This document shows, one piece after another, positions 1-7,781 of a DNA stretch of 33,315 bases; position 1 is the first letter of the stretch, and each line of letters starts with the position of its first letter. Position numbers and translations under genes: made by a program. The notes beneath the pieces were generated by a model. The model was given only the letters and a program-made list of their open reading frames with translations, had not been told where the DNA came from and ran no database searches. The DNA comes from JABMPR01 sp964508765 (GTDB lineage: Bacteria; Fidelibacterota; UBA8477; JABMPR01): the NCBI GenBank assembly GCA_964508765.1, contig CAZDVD010000029.1, forward strand, positions 1-33,315. The letters run 5' to 3'.

Positions 1-23
1 TCTACCGACTGAGCTACCTGGCC
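1..23 (-). tRNA. tRNA, 5' part only (cut by window edge)
   Basis: Read on the minus strand from 23 down to 1, the bases give a 7-nt acceptor strand (GGCCAGG), then TA at positions 8-9, the D-stem strand GCTC and the D-loop AGTCGGTAGA. This is the canonical start of a bacterial tRNA. The anticodon and 3' half lie outside the window, so the identity cannot be read; the acceptor and D-arm would suit tRNA-Phe among others, which is only a guess. Confidence 0.85.
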
Positions 24-31
24 CCAGTCGT

Positions 32-79
32 CTCGTTAAACGAGCGCGCAATAATAAGATATGAGTCCCCTCCCCACAA
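32..79 (-). promoter_or_regulatory. Probable tRNA promoter with leader hairpin
   Basis: On the minus strand, upstream of the tRNA, there is a -10 like TATTAT (51-56), a 17-bp spacer and a weak -35 like TTGTGG (74-79). The -10 is followed by a GC-rich discriminator (GCGCGC), as is usual for stable-RNA promoters. Between it and the mature 5' end, 32-44 forms a perfect 6-bp palindrome (ctcgtt-a-aacgag) that would fold in the precursor leader. Motif match is by eye; the -35 is poor. Confidence 0.4.
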
Positions 80-245
80 TACCTAATTTATTCGCTCTCC
101 TTGAGATGGAATAAAATCTACACGAGTGAATTCAATTCACAGTAATTTTAGTGAGCGAGGCATTCTGAATAGCGGATACCGCGGCGAAGCTATCAAAGCG
201 AAGACGGGTACAGTTTGATCTAAGAAAAGTTATCTAGCTATGGAG
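80..245. other. Intergenic region with a 15-bp dyad
   Basis: No gene was seen here. The only structure found is a perfect dyad at 126-140 (gtgaatt-c-aattcac), upstream of the tRNA promoter and downstream of the serine-protease gene. It could be an operator; nothing ties it to a regulator. Confidence 0.35.
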
Positions 246-1076
246 TTAATCAAGCCCTGTTTTCGATAAACTATCAAGGGTTTGAAAAGGTATATCAGAC
301 ATATGAAAAATGTAGTGCCAGCCACTTACACCCCTCGTGCGACTGATAGAACTGAGTATACCAATAAGCTGACCCTGTTCACTCAATACTGGAGCCCCAC
401 TCATGCCTCTGATGGGGATAGCTCCCACTCTGGGAGTCAGAATACTTGGTCGCGCTAGAGATCGTTCACAAATCACAGCCAAGGGGTAAACCGAGCCCTG
501 ATCTACTTCAAGTGCGTGTACAACCCGATTGCTATCATCCAACCCGAAACCGCCAGGATACCCCAGCATAATGGCTTCTCTACCTGTATAAACCCTTCCG
601 TCAAAATCCAGGCTTTTGGTGGTCCGTGGGCTCACCGATTGTAGAATAGCCCAATCTTTATTTGCGTATTCATCCTTTGAATATCCTAATGCAATAACAT
701 TCAATGGAAAATTGTGGCGTGAGATAGTTTGAGCTTCCAGCCCAATAAGTTTTCCAGAATCCACATAGAAACCATGCCCTGCCGTCAGGATATATTGACC
801 ATTCGCTATGAAACTCCCCGTCTGTTGCACCCGTTCTTTTTCACCATCTTCATATTCTATGGTAAGATGGATAAGCAGTGTAGCAGCCAGGTTGCTGTCC
901 AGCATGCGTCCCAGCCCTGGCCTGGTTTTTAGATAGAATTCCAGTTGCTCGTGTCCAGCTGAATACAAATCGCTGAATTCAATCAACAATTTATCCTCCT
1001 CAATCCCATCTTGCTTTGAGGTGAATGGTGTGCAGGTAACCAGCATGAATAGACCCAATAAAAACAATTTCTGCAT
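246..1076 (-). CDS. Trypsin-like serine protease, predicted lipoprotein
   Basis: This is a 276-residue secreted serine protease of the chymotrypsin/V8/HtrA fold. The catalytic triad can be seen as His101 (in ILTAGH), Asp141 (in KDWAIL) and Ser226 (in RGMSGAP). The N-terminus is a short hydrophobic signal ending in a lipobox, LVTC, with Cys15, so it is probably anchored in a membrane. An in-frame ATG lies 63 bases further upstream, but the start at 1076 has a good GAGGAG Shine-Dalgarno site and puts the lipobox in the right place. No PDZ domain follows, so it is not a full DegP-type protease. It lies 2 bases after the stop of the 96-aa membrane-protein gene and is surely co-transcribed with it. 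The substrate is unknown. Confidence 0.85.
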   Translation of the reverse strand: MQKLFLLGLFMLVTCTPFTSKQDGIEEDKLLIEFSDLYSAGHEQLEFYLKTRPGLGRMLDSNLAATLLIHLTIEYEDGEKERVQQTGSFIANGQYILTAGHGFYVDSGKLIGLEAQTISRHNFPLNVIALGYSKDEYANKDWAILQSVSPRTTKSLDFDGRVYTGREAIMLGYPGGFGLDDSNRVVHALEVDQGSVYPLAVICERSLARPSILTPRVGAIPIRGMSGAPVLSEQGQLIGILSSISRTRGVSGWHYIFHMSDIPFQTLDSLSKTGLD

Positions 1077-1078
1077 GA

Positions 1079-1369
1079 CTAAAACTTCTCTCCTCGCTGT
1101 TCTCGAATCTGACTCCCCACCGGTCTGATACGTCCCCACAAACTATAGACCAGTACTATGCTGGCTATCACCTGGAGTACAGAGCACCAAAAACCCACCT
1201 GCGTCGCTGGGCTTTGTGGATAATAACCCTGAAGAATTTCAACGATGAACCTTAGCAATGTCGATAGGGAAAAGAGGTAGTAACTGATGCGAATGATATC
1301 GGGGTTATAATGTTTGTCATCTTTTTTGGCTCTGGGGAAAAACCAAACTGCTACATCCAGAATCATCAT
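1079..1369 (-). CDS. Small membrane protein, unknown function
   Basis: A 96-residue protein that I do not recognise. It has two likely membrane helices, roughly residues 25-47 and 58-79, and a charged C-terminal tail rich in Arg, Glu and Gln. A start five codons upstream is possible, but the ATG at 1369 has an excellent GGGAGGTG ribosome site, so I use it. Its stop lies 2 bases before the serine-protease start, and its own start overlaps the stop of a short upstream reading frame by the ATGA pattern. The tight coupling suggests the three products act together in the envelope; that is inference. Confidence 0.65.
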   Translation of the reverse strand: MMILDVAVWFFPRAKKDDKHYNPDIIRISYYLFSLSTLLRFIVEILQGYYPQSPATQVGFWCSVLQVIASIVLVYSLWGRIRPVGSQIREQRGEKF

Positions 1370-1515
1370 AAACACACCTCCCATGAGCCTGAATCATGGT
1401 GAAAGGCATGGACCATCCGAATGTTCTGGCACCATACATATAGAGTCCTGTAAAGCAAACCCAGGATGAAAAATCCGAAGGCTGTTTTTATAAAATATCG
1501 AGCATTGGTAAACAA
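1366..1515 (-). CDS. Short membrane peptide, coupled to next gene
   Basis: A short open frame of about 49 codons ends in TGA overlapping the ATG of the 96-aa gene (ATGA overlap). The peptide has a hydrophobic stretch (AFGFFILGLLY) followed by a Tyr/Trp/Cys/His-rich tail ending in WEVCL. I take the TTG at 1515 as start because GTGGAG lies 9 bases upstream; a GTG at 1530 would give 54 residues, and an in-frame TAG lies just above that. Support comes from the stop/start overlap and membrane-like composition; no homologue is recognised. It could also be a decayed end of a longer gene. Confidence 0.42.
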   Translation of the reverse strand: MFTNARYFIKTAFGFFILGLLYRTLYVWCQNIRMVHAFHHDSGSWEVCL

Positions 1516-1826
1516 ATGATGTATCTCCACTTCTGTCAGTTTGTGAGTCTAGCTTTAAAATAGACAAATCCTGTAAAATAAAAGAAACTTCATTTCCATT
1601 TTTCACTCCAGCTGGATTTTGCTCTATCCCCTCGTCCCTCGACTCCGCTCGGGATGACACAAGCTCAGGATTCGGCAAGGAAGGCAAGCTCATTCTCCAG
1701 TCTGGGGATTCGCATTCACCCAACCGCCAAAACCAATTGGGTGCATCTCAAAACGGAATTTTGCCACCAATAAACTCATAATGCTTATGAAACTCAAAAA
1801 CTCAAAACTCTCAAACTCGAAAGAAG
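1516..1826. other. Divergent intergenic region with interspersed repeat
   Basis: This gap separates the minus-strand membrane operon from rlmN and should hold both promoters, but I cannot place them firmly. At 1631-1658 lies the sequence cctcgactccgctcggg followed by atgac, a type of intergenic repeat often seen in related genomes. Near rlmN (1790-1820) the element 'aactc' recurs in an A/C-rich run. A minus-strand open frame over 1394-1723 is judged spurious. Confidence 0.5.
1631..1658. repeat. Interspersed intergenic repeat fragment
   Basis: The bases cctcgactccgctcggg plus atgac match, from memory, a short repeat common between genes in several environmental bacterial genomes. Only one copy is in this window, so the repeat status is from recollection and not shown here. 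Confidence 0.35.
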
Positions 1827-1862
1827 ATGTTTCACTCCTCAACACATCGTGTATTTTCTTGC

Positions 1863-2906
1863 ATGGATAGTGATAAGATAATTCTTAAGAATTTGAGCCA
1901 GTCTGAAATGGAAGCTTGGGTCCAGACAAAAGGACAGAAGGCTTTTCGTGGTCGTCAATTATTTCAGTGGATCTGGGAGAAAGGTGTCCAGAATTTTTCT
2001 GAGATGACCAATCTGTCCAAAGATTTTATTCAAGAACTTGAATCCTCATGTGTTTTGGAGATAACCAGTGTCCATCAGGTTCAAACCTCACAAACTCAGG
2101 GAACGTCCAAATTTCTGATTCGTCTTGGAGACAGAAAGTTTGTTGAAACCGTCCTCATTCCAGAAGCCAAACGCGCTACGGTCTGTCTTTCCTCACAGGT
2201 GGGCTGTGCTCTGGATTGTGACTTTTGTGCCACCGGCAAAATGGGCTTGAAGCGTAACCTCACATCCGGAGAAATCGCTGATCAATTGCTGCATGTCAGA
2301 CGATTCAGCGATCGGCCTATCACCAACATCGTCTTCATGGGAATGGGGGAGCCCTTTCACAATTATGATCAGGTCATTCGATCTGCAGATATTCTCAATT
2401 CAGAGTCTGGATTTGCACATGGTGCGCGCAAAATTACTATCTCTACCAGTGGTATGGTCCCTCAGATTCGTCGCTTTGCCGATGAGGGACACCGTTATAA
2501 ACTAGCTGTGAGCCTGAATGCCTCCGATGACGCCAGTCGTACCCAGATTATGCCCATTAATAAGAAATGGGATATCGCTGAACTGGTCAAAGCCTGCAAG
2601 TATTATACAGAACTGTCCAAGAATATGATGACCTTCGAGTATGTGCTTATGCGGGGTGTTAATGATGGTCTTGGTGATGCACGACGTTTGCTGAAAATCG
2701 CCAATCAGGTTTTTTGCAAGGTGAATGTGATACCCTATAACGAAGTGGTTGGGGGCTATTTGCGCCCCTCAAAAAAACGGATTGAGAGCTTCCTCGAAGT
2801 ACTGGAAGGGGCAAGATTTGGAGTCACCGTGCGTTGGAGTCAGGGTGATGATATAGATGCTGCCTGCGGCCAATTGAGCACGGCGGCAGTGAGTGAAAAC
2901 ACTTGA
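1863..2906 (+). CDS. rlmN: 23S rRNA (adenine-C2)-methyltransferase RlmN
   Basis: A radical-SAM enzyme that methylates C2 of A2503 in 23S rRNA and A37 in some tRNAs, using SAM both as methyl donor and radical source. The [4Fe-4S] motif C-x3-C-x2-C is plain (CALDCDFC), with the conserved Cys seven residues before it (ATVC) and the methyl-carrying Cys near the C-terminus (DIDAACGQL). FMGMGEP is the family's glycine-rich motif. The reading frame opens at an ATG at 1827, 12 codons earlier; the start at 1863 fits the usual family N-terminus (a short lead, then LSQSEMEAW and FRGRQLFQWIW) and gives 347 residues. Neither start has a convincing ribosome site. All catalytic residues are present. Cfr-type resistance enzymes are relatives, but the overall pattern is RlmN. 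Confidence 0.93.
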   Translation: MDSDKIILKNLSQSEMEAWVQTKGQKAFRGRQLFQWIWEKGVQNFSEMTNLSKDFIQELESSCVLEITSVHQVQTSQTQGTSKFLIRLGDRKFVETVLIPEAKRATVCLSSQVGCALDCDFCATGKMGLKRNLTSGEIADQLLHVRRFSDRPITNIVFMGMGEPFHNYDQVIRSADILNSESGFAHGARKITISTSGMVPQIRRFADEGHRYKLAVSLNASDDASRTQIMPINKKWDIAELVKACKYYTELSKNMMTFEYVLMRGVNDGLGDARRLLKIANQVFCKVNVIPYNEVVGGYLRPSKKRIESFLEVLEGARFGVTVRWSQGDDIDAACGQLSTAAVSENT

Positions 2907-2958
2907 ATCGGCTTAAACGATTTAATGTTTGTGAAAATCCGTATTGTCTTCGCGAACC

Positions 2959-3013
2959 TAGTGAAGCGATCTCGGGCTATGCGTTACCCAAGGATTCTGA
3001 GATTGCTTCGCTA
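2959..3013. repeat. REP-like hairpin repeat
   Basis: Two 15-base arms, 2959-2973 (tagtgaagcgatctc) and 2999-3013 (gagattgcttcgcta), pair throughout with two G-T wobbles, leaving a 25-base loop. The right arm and the following cactcgcaatgac match a repeat type I recall from many intergenic regions. It has no T-run, so it is a REP/MITE-like unit rather than a classic terminator. It sits between rlmN and the phosphorylase gene. Confidence 0.6.
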
Positions 3014-3063
3014 CACTCGCAATGACTTGATTAATTTGTTCCTATGAGGTTAAATGTAAGCAG

Positions 3064-3867
3064 ATGAATACAGAATTAGTTGATACAGCCATTAACGAGA
3101 TTCGTAAACGCGGAACATTTAAAGCCGACATCGCTCTGGTTCTGGGTTCAGGACTGGGAAACTTTGTAGATGCATTATCCAATACTACCCGCATCGCTTT
3201 TGCTAAGATCCCAGGATTTCCTGTCTCAACCGTTGAAGGACATTCCGGCGAATTGGTCCACGGGTTCTTAGGTGATGTCCCTGTACTGGTCAATTCTGGG
3301 CGAGTTCATTTTTATGAAGGCTATACTCTGGATCAGGTTGTTTATCCAATTCAGATCCTCCAAGCTCTGGGAGCACGCACCATCATTCTCACCAATGCCT
3401 CTGGTAGTATCCGTGAAGACTATGCACCTGGTGATCTCATGCTTATCACAAAGTTGATGAACCAGACGGGTCAGTCTGTTTACCAAGAAGGTGAAGAGCC
3501 TGACAATATTTTTATTCCAGAGCTTATGGATACCGTCAAACAGGTAGCCCAACGAGTGTCAGTTCCACTTAAGACAGGATCCTATGCTGGTTTAAATGGA
3601 CCATCCTACGAGACACCTGCTGAAATACGATTTCTGAGAATGAAAGAGGCGGATGCAGTTGGAATGTCAACTGTCCACGAAAGTATGGCAGCCTTTCAAT
3701 TGGATATGCATGTGCTGGGAATCAGTTGCCTCACCAATTATGCAGCAGGAATTTTGGATCAACCGCTGAATCATGAAGAAGTCATGGAAACTGGCATCCG
3801 TGTGCGGGAAGATTTTGCTACGCTTCTCAGCGAATTGGTCCACGAAATCAGTCATCAAACTCACTAA
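3064..3867 (+). CDS. punA: Purine nucleoside phosphorylase (trimeric type)
   Basis: A 267-residue PNP that splits purine nucleosides with phosphate into free base and ribose-1-phosphate for salvage. The family motifs appear in order: LGSGLG near the start (phosphate loop), GHSGEL, GRVHFYEGY, ILTNASGSI, a substrate-binding YETPAEIRFLR, DAVGMSTVHE and LTNYAAG. Length and motif set fit the mammalian-like class (inosine/guanosine phosphorylase) rather than the hexameric DeoD class. A GAGG element lies about 14 bases upstream of the ATG, somewhat far. No purine riboswitch is visible. It appears to be transcribed alone or loosely with rlmN, from which it is separated by a hairpin repeat. Confidence 0.9.
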   Translation: MNTELVDTAINEIRKRGTFKADIALVLGSGLGNFVDALSNTTRIAFAKIPGFPVSTVEGHSGELVHGFLGDVPVLVNSGRVHFYEGYTLDQVVYPIQILQALGARTIILTNASGSIREDYAPGDLMLITKLMNQTGQSVYQEGEEPDNIFIPELMDTVKQVAQRVSVPLKTGSYAGLNGPSYETPAEIRFLRMKEADAVGMSTVHESMAAFQLDMHVLGISCLTNYAAGILDQPLNHEEVMETGIRVREDFATLLSELVHEISHQTH

Positions 3868-3960
3868 TCCTTTTCTCGTTAAAAGCCCATTTCCCAAGCG
3901 TTTCCAGGCATTTCGGCAACGACCTCGAGCAAATGGAATTCCAATTAAAATCAGGCACAT

Positions 3961-3992
3961 ATCATTCTGATATGGCGCTATATCAGAATGAT
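3961..3992. repeat. Perfect 13-bp inverted repeat (hairpin)
   Basis: Arms atcattctgatat (3961-3973) and atatcagaatgat (3980-3992) pair perfectly across the 6-base loop ggcgct. It lies about 95 bases after the phosphorylase stop. No T-run follows on the plus strand and none precedes on the minus strand, so it may be an operator, a processing site or an unusual terminator. Confidence 0.6.
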
Positions 3993-4086
3993 GCTAAATT
4001 GACCCCATGTACCCTCACAAATTTTGCATAAAATGCATCTATAAGAAATTGATATTACTGTGACTTATCGTATGTCCAATTCATTG

Positions 4087-4101
4087 TGGCATGGCAATTG
4101 T
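4087..4101 (+). promoter_or_regulatory. Weak sigma-54-like promoter candidate
   Basis: TGGCAT, five bases, then TTGT has the -24 GG and correct spacing, but the -12 element reads GT instead of GC. It would start transcription near 4113, a reasonable leader for the gene at 4156. Listed only as a candidate. Confidence 0.2.
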
Positions 4102-4155
4102 CCTTGATGAAAGCAATTGAAAATGGAAAACGATAGATTAGAAAGGACCCCGAAA

Positions 4156-5502
4156 ATGACTAAAACAACAGATCATCTGGTAGCCTGGAGTAACCTCTCA
4201 GGAACATTGATCGCCATCGCAGGCCGTGGAGCTCTGGCGATAGTGCTGACTTTTGCAGTCTCGCTACTGATCGCAAGCCCAGCTTATGCACAGGGTGGAA
4301 CAAGAATTCAAATCGACATAGCCCAGGACTTGGAAGAGGAACTCAATGATGTTGCTCAAGAAGTTCAGGATGCTCTCGATGATATTGGTGTGGAAACAGG
4401 CATCAACATTCGTATCAATGACAACGATTCAGATTCTCGTCCCAAGCTGGGTGTTTATCTGAGTAATATGGATTTTGAAGACGCCTACAAAATGCGTTAT
4501 CCCTACGCCCATGGTGTACTGGTTAATGGTACCGTGAACAATGGCGCTGCTGACAAGGCTGGAATTATTGAAGATGATATCATCATGTACTTTGGTGGAA
4601 CCAAAGTGCGTTATGAGGATCACCTCGTACGCTTAATTCGCGGCAAGGATTTCGGCGATCAGGTTACTATCGTCTTCTGGAGAGATGAAGCAATTGATTC
4701 GACAGTTGTCACCTTTACAGCTCCTGTAAAGGAAGAAAAAGAAACTCAGCTGAAAATGGCCGAGCAAGATAAAAAAGAGAAGAAACGTAAAAACTCCCGC
4801 GGTTATGGTGGTGGTGGTTTCACTCCCATGCTGGTTCAGGATGAATTCCTTGACATGGTCGGTGTGGATGGTCTAATGACCGAGCTTGGTGTGAAATCAA
4901 CGCCCTTCCGAGATGATGGCATCATACTCTGGGGTGGATCAGGACAGGGTTATGTTGGTAATGGTTGGTTCCTCGGTGGCTTTGGCAACGGTGGTTCCGT
5001 CTCCAATACAATCACGACTTATTTAAGTACGGATGTTGCAGAAGCAGATCCTATCGAGAGAAAAGTAAGCTTTAAAATAGGTTTCGGTGGATTGACTATT
5101 GAAAAAAGATTAGCTCCTTTCTCATTTTTGACCCTTAGTGGTGGTGTTGGCCTGGGACTTGGTGGCATTGACTTGAATGTGACGCAAGATGAAGGTGCTT
5201 TTAGCTGGGAAAATCTCAATGACGAGCTTATTAATACCCGAAGCACCTCGGTGAACTTCTCAAAAAATTATGCCATCGCTCACCCAAGAGCAAGTGTCAT
5301 GATCAGACTGACAGGCTGGATGAGACTGAGAGCTGAGGCTGGGTATCTCTACGGATACGGTTTCAGCGATGGTTGGAAAACCACGCTGGGCAACAGCTCC
5401 ATCGATTCGAATATTGATACATACGAACTTGAAAATAGTCAGGGTAGATTGTCTGAGCTCAGTGCTCCCACAATGTCCCTCGGTCTCTGGTTTGGTTTCT
5501 AA
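4156..5502 (+). CDS. PDZ-domain envelope protein with barrel-like C-terminus
   Basis: A 448-residue exported protein of unknown function. Residues ~26-46 form a hydrophobic signal segment ending in AYAQ, a likely signal-peptidase site after a long N-region. A PDZ domain follows at about residues 95-190 (PKLGVYL, NGAADKAGI, DDIIMYFGG). Then come a Lys-rich linker, a Gly-rich stretch, and a C-terminal region of alternating hydrophobic strands ending in aromatic LWFGF, as in outer-membrane beta-barrels. The protease domain of HtrA is absent. The start at 4156 has AAAGGA eight bases upstream; a TTG at 4117 and an ATG at 4123 are alternatives with poorer sites. It is followed by a strong terminator, so it is probably monocistronic. 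Confidence 0.75.
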   Translation: MTKTTDHLVAWSNLSGTLIAIAGRGALAIVLTFAVSLLIASPAYAQGGTRIQIDIAQDLEEELNDVAQEVQDALDDIGVETGINIRINDNDSDSRPKLGVYLSNMDFEDAYKMRYPYAHGVLVNGTVNNGAADKAGIIEDDIIMYFGGTKVRYEDHLVRLIRGKDFGDQVTIVFWRDEAIDSTVVTFTAPVKEEKETQLKMAEQDKKEKKRKNSRGYGGGGFTPMLVQDEFLDMVGVDGLMTELGVKSTPFRDDGIILWGGSGQGYVGNGWFLGGFGNGGSVSNTITTYLSTDVAEADPIERKVSFKIGFGGLTIEKRLAPFSFLTLSGGVGLGLGGIDLNVTQDEGAFSWENLNDELINTRSTSVNFSKNYAIAHPRASVMIRLTGWMRLRAEAGYLYGYGFSDGWKTTLGNSSIDSNIDTYELENSQGRLSELSAPTMSLGLWFGF

Positions 5503-5523
5503 GCAGAACTGAATAATTGAATC

Positions 5524-5566
5524 TCATGATGCCGGTATCTACACGATGTCGGCATCATGATTTTTA
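5524..5566 (+). terminator. Rho-independent terminator
   Basis: Arms tcatgatgccg (5524-5534) and cggcatcatga (5550-5560) pair perfectly and extend inward by five more pairs, two of them wobbles, to a loop of tacac. A run of T's follows (ttttta). It ends the PDZ-protein transcript. Confidence 0.88.
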
Positions 5567-5578
5567 TAGGCAGATAAT

Positions 5579-5923
5579 ATGAAAATAATATTTAGAAATA
5601 TTGGTTTGATCCTCCTGCTGATATCTCCTTTGTTTTCAGCACTGCTCACTCAGGACCTGAAGGTGATATCACCAACGGGAATCCCCCTCAATCAAGCAGC
5701 ACATGAGATGGGGATTTTCACAACCAGTTCGAATCATACAATTACCATTCGCTTCATCGAAACTTCGATGGGCGTTTTCCTTGTCAGGGAGTATACAGGA
5801 GGTGGAGTCGTACAGTTATCTCGACGCCCGGTCAACCCTAAAACAAGTATCGTTATCATTAAATCTTCTTCAGGAAATATTCCTGAGGGCAGAATCAAGA
5901 AAATGAATGTGATTCTGGAATAA
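5579..5923 (+). CDS. Small secreted protein, unknown
   Basis: A 114-residue protein with a clear N-terminal signal sequence (basic MKIIFRN, then a hydrophobic LILLLISPLFSA core). The mature part of about 90 residues is beta-rich by appearance and has no Cys and no motif I know. The ribosome site is weak. It lies between a terminator and the DUF4390-like gene, 76 bases upstream of the latter, and could be the first gene of the sensor-kinase operon. The product is predicted to be periplasmic. Confidence 0.6.
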   Translation: MKIIFRNIGLILLLISPLFSALLTQDLKVISPTGIPLNQAAHEMGIFTTSSNHTITIRFIETSMGVFLVREYTGGGVVQLSRRPVNPKTSIVIIKSSSGNIPEGRIKKMNVILE

Positions 5924-5999
5924 TCCAGTAACCCAAGTAGGCGACATCAGACTATGACACTCACGATGCACCTCAAGGTAAAAAGACAGGAAAACCCAC

Positions 6000-6572
6000 G
6001 TGCTTCAGTTTTTATCTGATAAACTGAGTGCTGGTGCTTTCCTCGTTTCTCAGCTCCTGCTTACAGCATTTGTTGGGACCGATCCTTACTTTCAGGATGT
6101 GAGTCTGGAAGTGAAAGGTGATCGGCTTTTCTGCTCAGCCGTCCTTATGGAAAGCTTTACACCAGACCTGGATATGCTTCTGGAATCCGGTGATACGGTT
6201 ATCATTCATTTTGAAGTTGACCTGGTCAATGCATCAAATGACTCCATTGTGGCAATGGCTAACTGGGAACACCACTTTCGCTATTCGCTCCTGGAAGATG
6301 ACTATGACGTCTACCGTAGCGAGGTTGATGAAACCCGTCGGGTTTACACATTGGAAGCAGCCAAAGAAGAGTGGGTGAATATAGAAAATGCTCTTTTCTG
6401 TCGAATGCGGGTGATGGAGGATGACCAGTTTTATTTCTTGAGAATTTCTGCTTATATGGAGGAAATGGATATGCCCGGTATTACGGATCGCATTAACCTC
6501 ATGTCATTCTGGAACCGTATCAGACCCATCCATATCTCAGAACCGTTTGAAAAGAGGCAGTTGGTACTATGA
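6000..6572 (+). CDS. DUF4390-like exported protein
   Basis: A 190-residue protein with a hydrophobic N-terminus (AFLVSQLLLTAFVG) and a soluble beta-rich part. The pattern, with a dyad of strands, acidic turns and a tail of the type 'SFWNRIRP', recalls DUF4390, a family usually encoded just before NtrY-like kinases; that assignment is from memory and context. The start is GTG at 6000 with ACAGGAAA upstream; the nearby ATGs are out of frame. Its TGA overlaps the kinase ATG (ATGA), so the two are translationally coupled. A role as periplasmic input to the kinase is plausible but inferred. Confidence 0.65.
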   Translation: MLQFLSDKLSAGAFLVSQLLLTAFVGTDPYFQDVSLEVKGDRLFCSAVLMESFTPDLDMLLESGDTVIIHFEVDLVNASNDSIVAMANWEHHFRYSLLEDDYDVYRSEVDETRRVYTLEAAKEEWVNIENALFCRMRVMEDDQFYFLRISAYMEEMDMPGITDRINLMSFWNRIRPIHISEPFEKRQLVL

Positions 6573-7780
6573 AACTGAGAATGCCCTCGTTCAGAATCCA
6601 GATTATGATTCTGGTCAGTCTGGTGACCTTGATTGTCGCCCTGCTTATGCGTGATTTTTTTATCAGCAACCTCTCTGCCTATCAGGAGCAGATTACTGAA
6701 CTAGATACCAAAGAAAAGGTCAGGGCACTTCATAAAACCTACACAACCGTGCTTGATTCCAGTGAATTGGATTTTTTCAACCAGGAAATAGAAGGGGTTT
6801 TGAGAGATTTACATAAGATTGAAATTGCTGGAGATTTTTACAGTCGGGATATCAAACGATATTCCATTGGAATCGTCATTGTCATGGTCATACTCACAGG
6901 TAGTCTATTCCTATTCCTGTTTATGCTTATTACGCGACCATTGACACGTTTGCTTTCAGCTACTGAGCAGTTAAAAGGTGGTGACTTTAATTTCCAAATC
7001 AAAGAGAGTGCTTATTCTCCGCTGAATGGTCTCATTATGGCCTTCAACAATATGGTTTATGAACTCAATCAAAGTAAAGAGCGCTTGATTGAGGCAGAAA
7101 AACAGACGATCTGGCAGGAAATGGCCCGTGCCATGGCTCACGAAATCAAAAATCCTTTGACCCCTATTCGTCTGGCTGCACAACGGCTTGAAATGAAGTA
7201 TTATGAAAAGGCTGAAAATCTGCCTGAAATATTGGAAAAATCCCTGAGGATCGTCAATGAAGAAGTGGATAATCTCCAGTCCCTGGTGACAGCTTTCTCT
7301 GGATTTGCAAAAATGCCTGAGGCACAATTTTCAAACTATGACCTGAACAAGCAATTACGTGAAATCTCAGATCAATACTCCGATGATGCTAAAATTGAAC
7401 TCAATCTGGATGAAAATCTGAAGGAAATCTTTGCCGATACCATGCAAATTAAGCAGGTGCTGGTAAATCTGATCCAGAATGCCATTCAAGCCTGTGAGAA
7501 AGAGCCTCATATTGAAGTTTTCACCCGTGTCCAGAACCAATCCTGTACTATTGGTATCAAGGATCATGGCAAAGGGATTTCAGAAATTGATCTGACCAAG
7601 ATTTTCGAACCCTATTTTACGACCAAAAAGAAGGGGACAGGTCTAGGCCTCGCCATCGTTCGTCGTATTATCAGACAACATGGTGGTGATATCAAAGCCA
7701 CCAGCATCCTCGGTGAGGGCTCCACATTTAATATTAGTTTTCCCTGTAATCGGGAAAATAAACAACAATTAACCAACTAG
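6569..7780 (+). CDS. NtrY-like sensor histidine kinase
   Basis: A 403-residue membrane kinase. Two membrane helices (about residues 11-31 and 99-121) bracket a periplasmic sensor region of about 67 residues. A HAMP domain follows (RPLTRLLSATEQLKGGDF), then the dimerisation domain with phospho-acceptor His191 in AMAHEIKNPLTPI, and the ATPase domain with N box NLIQNAIQAC, G1 DHGKGIS, F box FEPYFTT and G2 GTGLGLAI. The HEIKNPLTPI form is typical of NtrY-type kinases; the PAS domain found in many of these is missing. It starts in a 4-base overlap with the DUF4390-like gene and ends one base before the regulator start. Its signal is unknown. Confidence 0.9.
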   Translation: MKLRMPSFRIQIMILVSLVTLIVALLMRDFFISNLSAYQEQITELDTKEKVRALHKTYTTVLDSSELDFFNQEIEGVLRDLHKIEIAGDFYSRDIKRYSIGIVIVMVILTGSLFLFLFMLITRPLTRLLSATEQLKGGDFNFQIKESAYSPLNGLIMAFNNMVYELNQSKERLIEAEKQTIWQEMARAMAHEIKNPLTPIRLAAQRLEMKYYEKAENLPEILEKSLRIVNEEVDNLQSLVTAFSGFAKMPEAQFSNYDLNKQLREISDQYSDDAKIELNLDENLKEIFADTMQIKQVLVNLIQNAIQACEKEPHIEVFTRVQNQSCTIGIKDHGKGISEIDLTKIFEPYFTTKKKGTGLGLAIVRRIIRQHGGDIKATSILGEGSTFNISFPCNRENKQQLTN

Positions 7781-7781
7781 A

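Larger units (their letters stand above)
3868..4155. other. Intergenic region
   Basis: About 290 bases without a convincing gene. It holds a perfect 13-bp hairpin (3961-3992) and a weak sigma-54-like element (4087-4101), both listed separately. The 39 bases before 4156 are an in-frame extension from a TTG at 4117, judged untranslated. Confidence 0.5.

Noticed and set aside
1394..1723. Minus-strand open frame of 109 codons between the membrane operon and rlmN
   Set aside because: It runs through an intergenic repeat, has low-complexity, charge-rich composition without motif, and overlaps in another frame the short coupled peptide, which has better support.
4117..4155. Longer start (TTG 4117 or ATG 4123) for the PDZ protein
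   Set aside because: The ATG at 4156 has a good AAAGGA site at correct distance and the longer forms do not; the extension would only lengthen an already long N-region of the signal.
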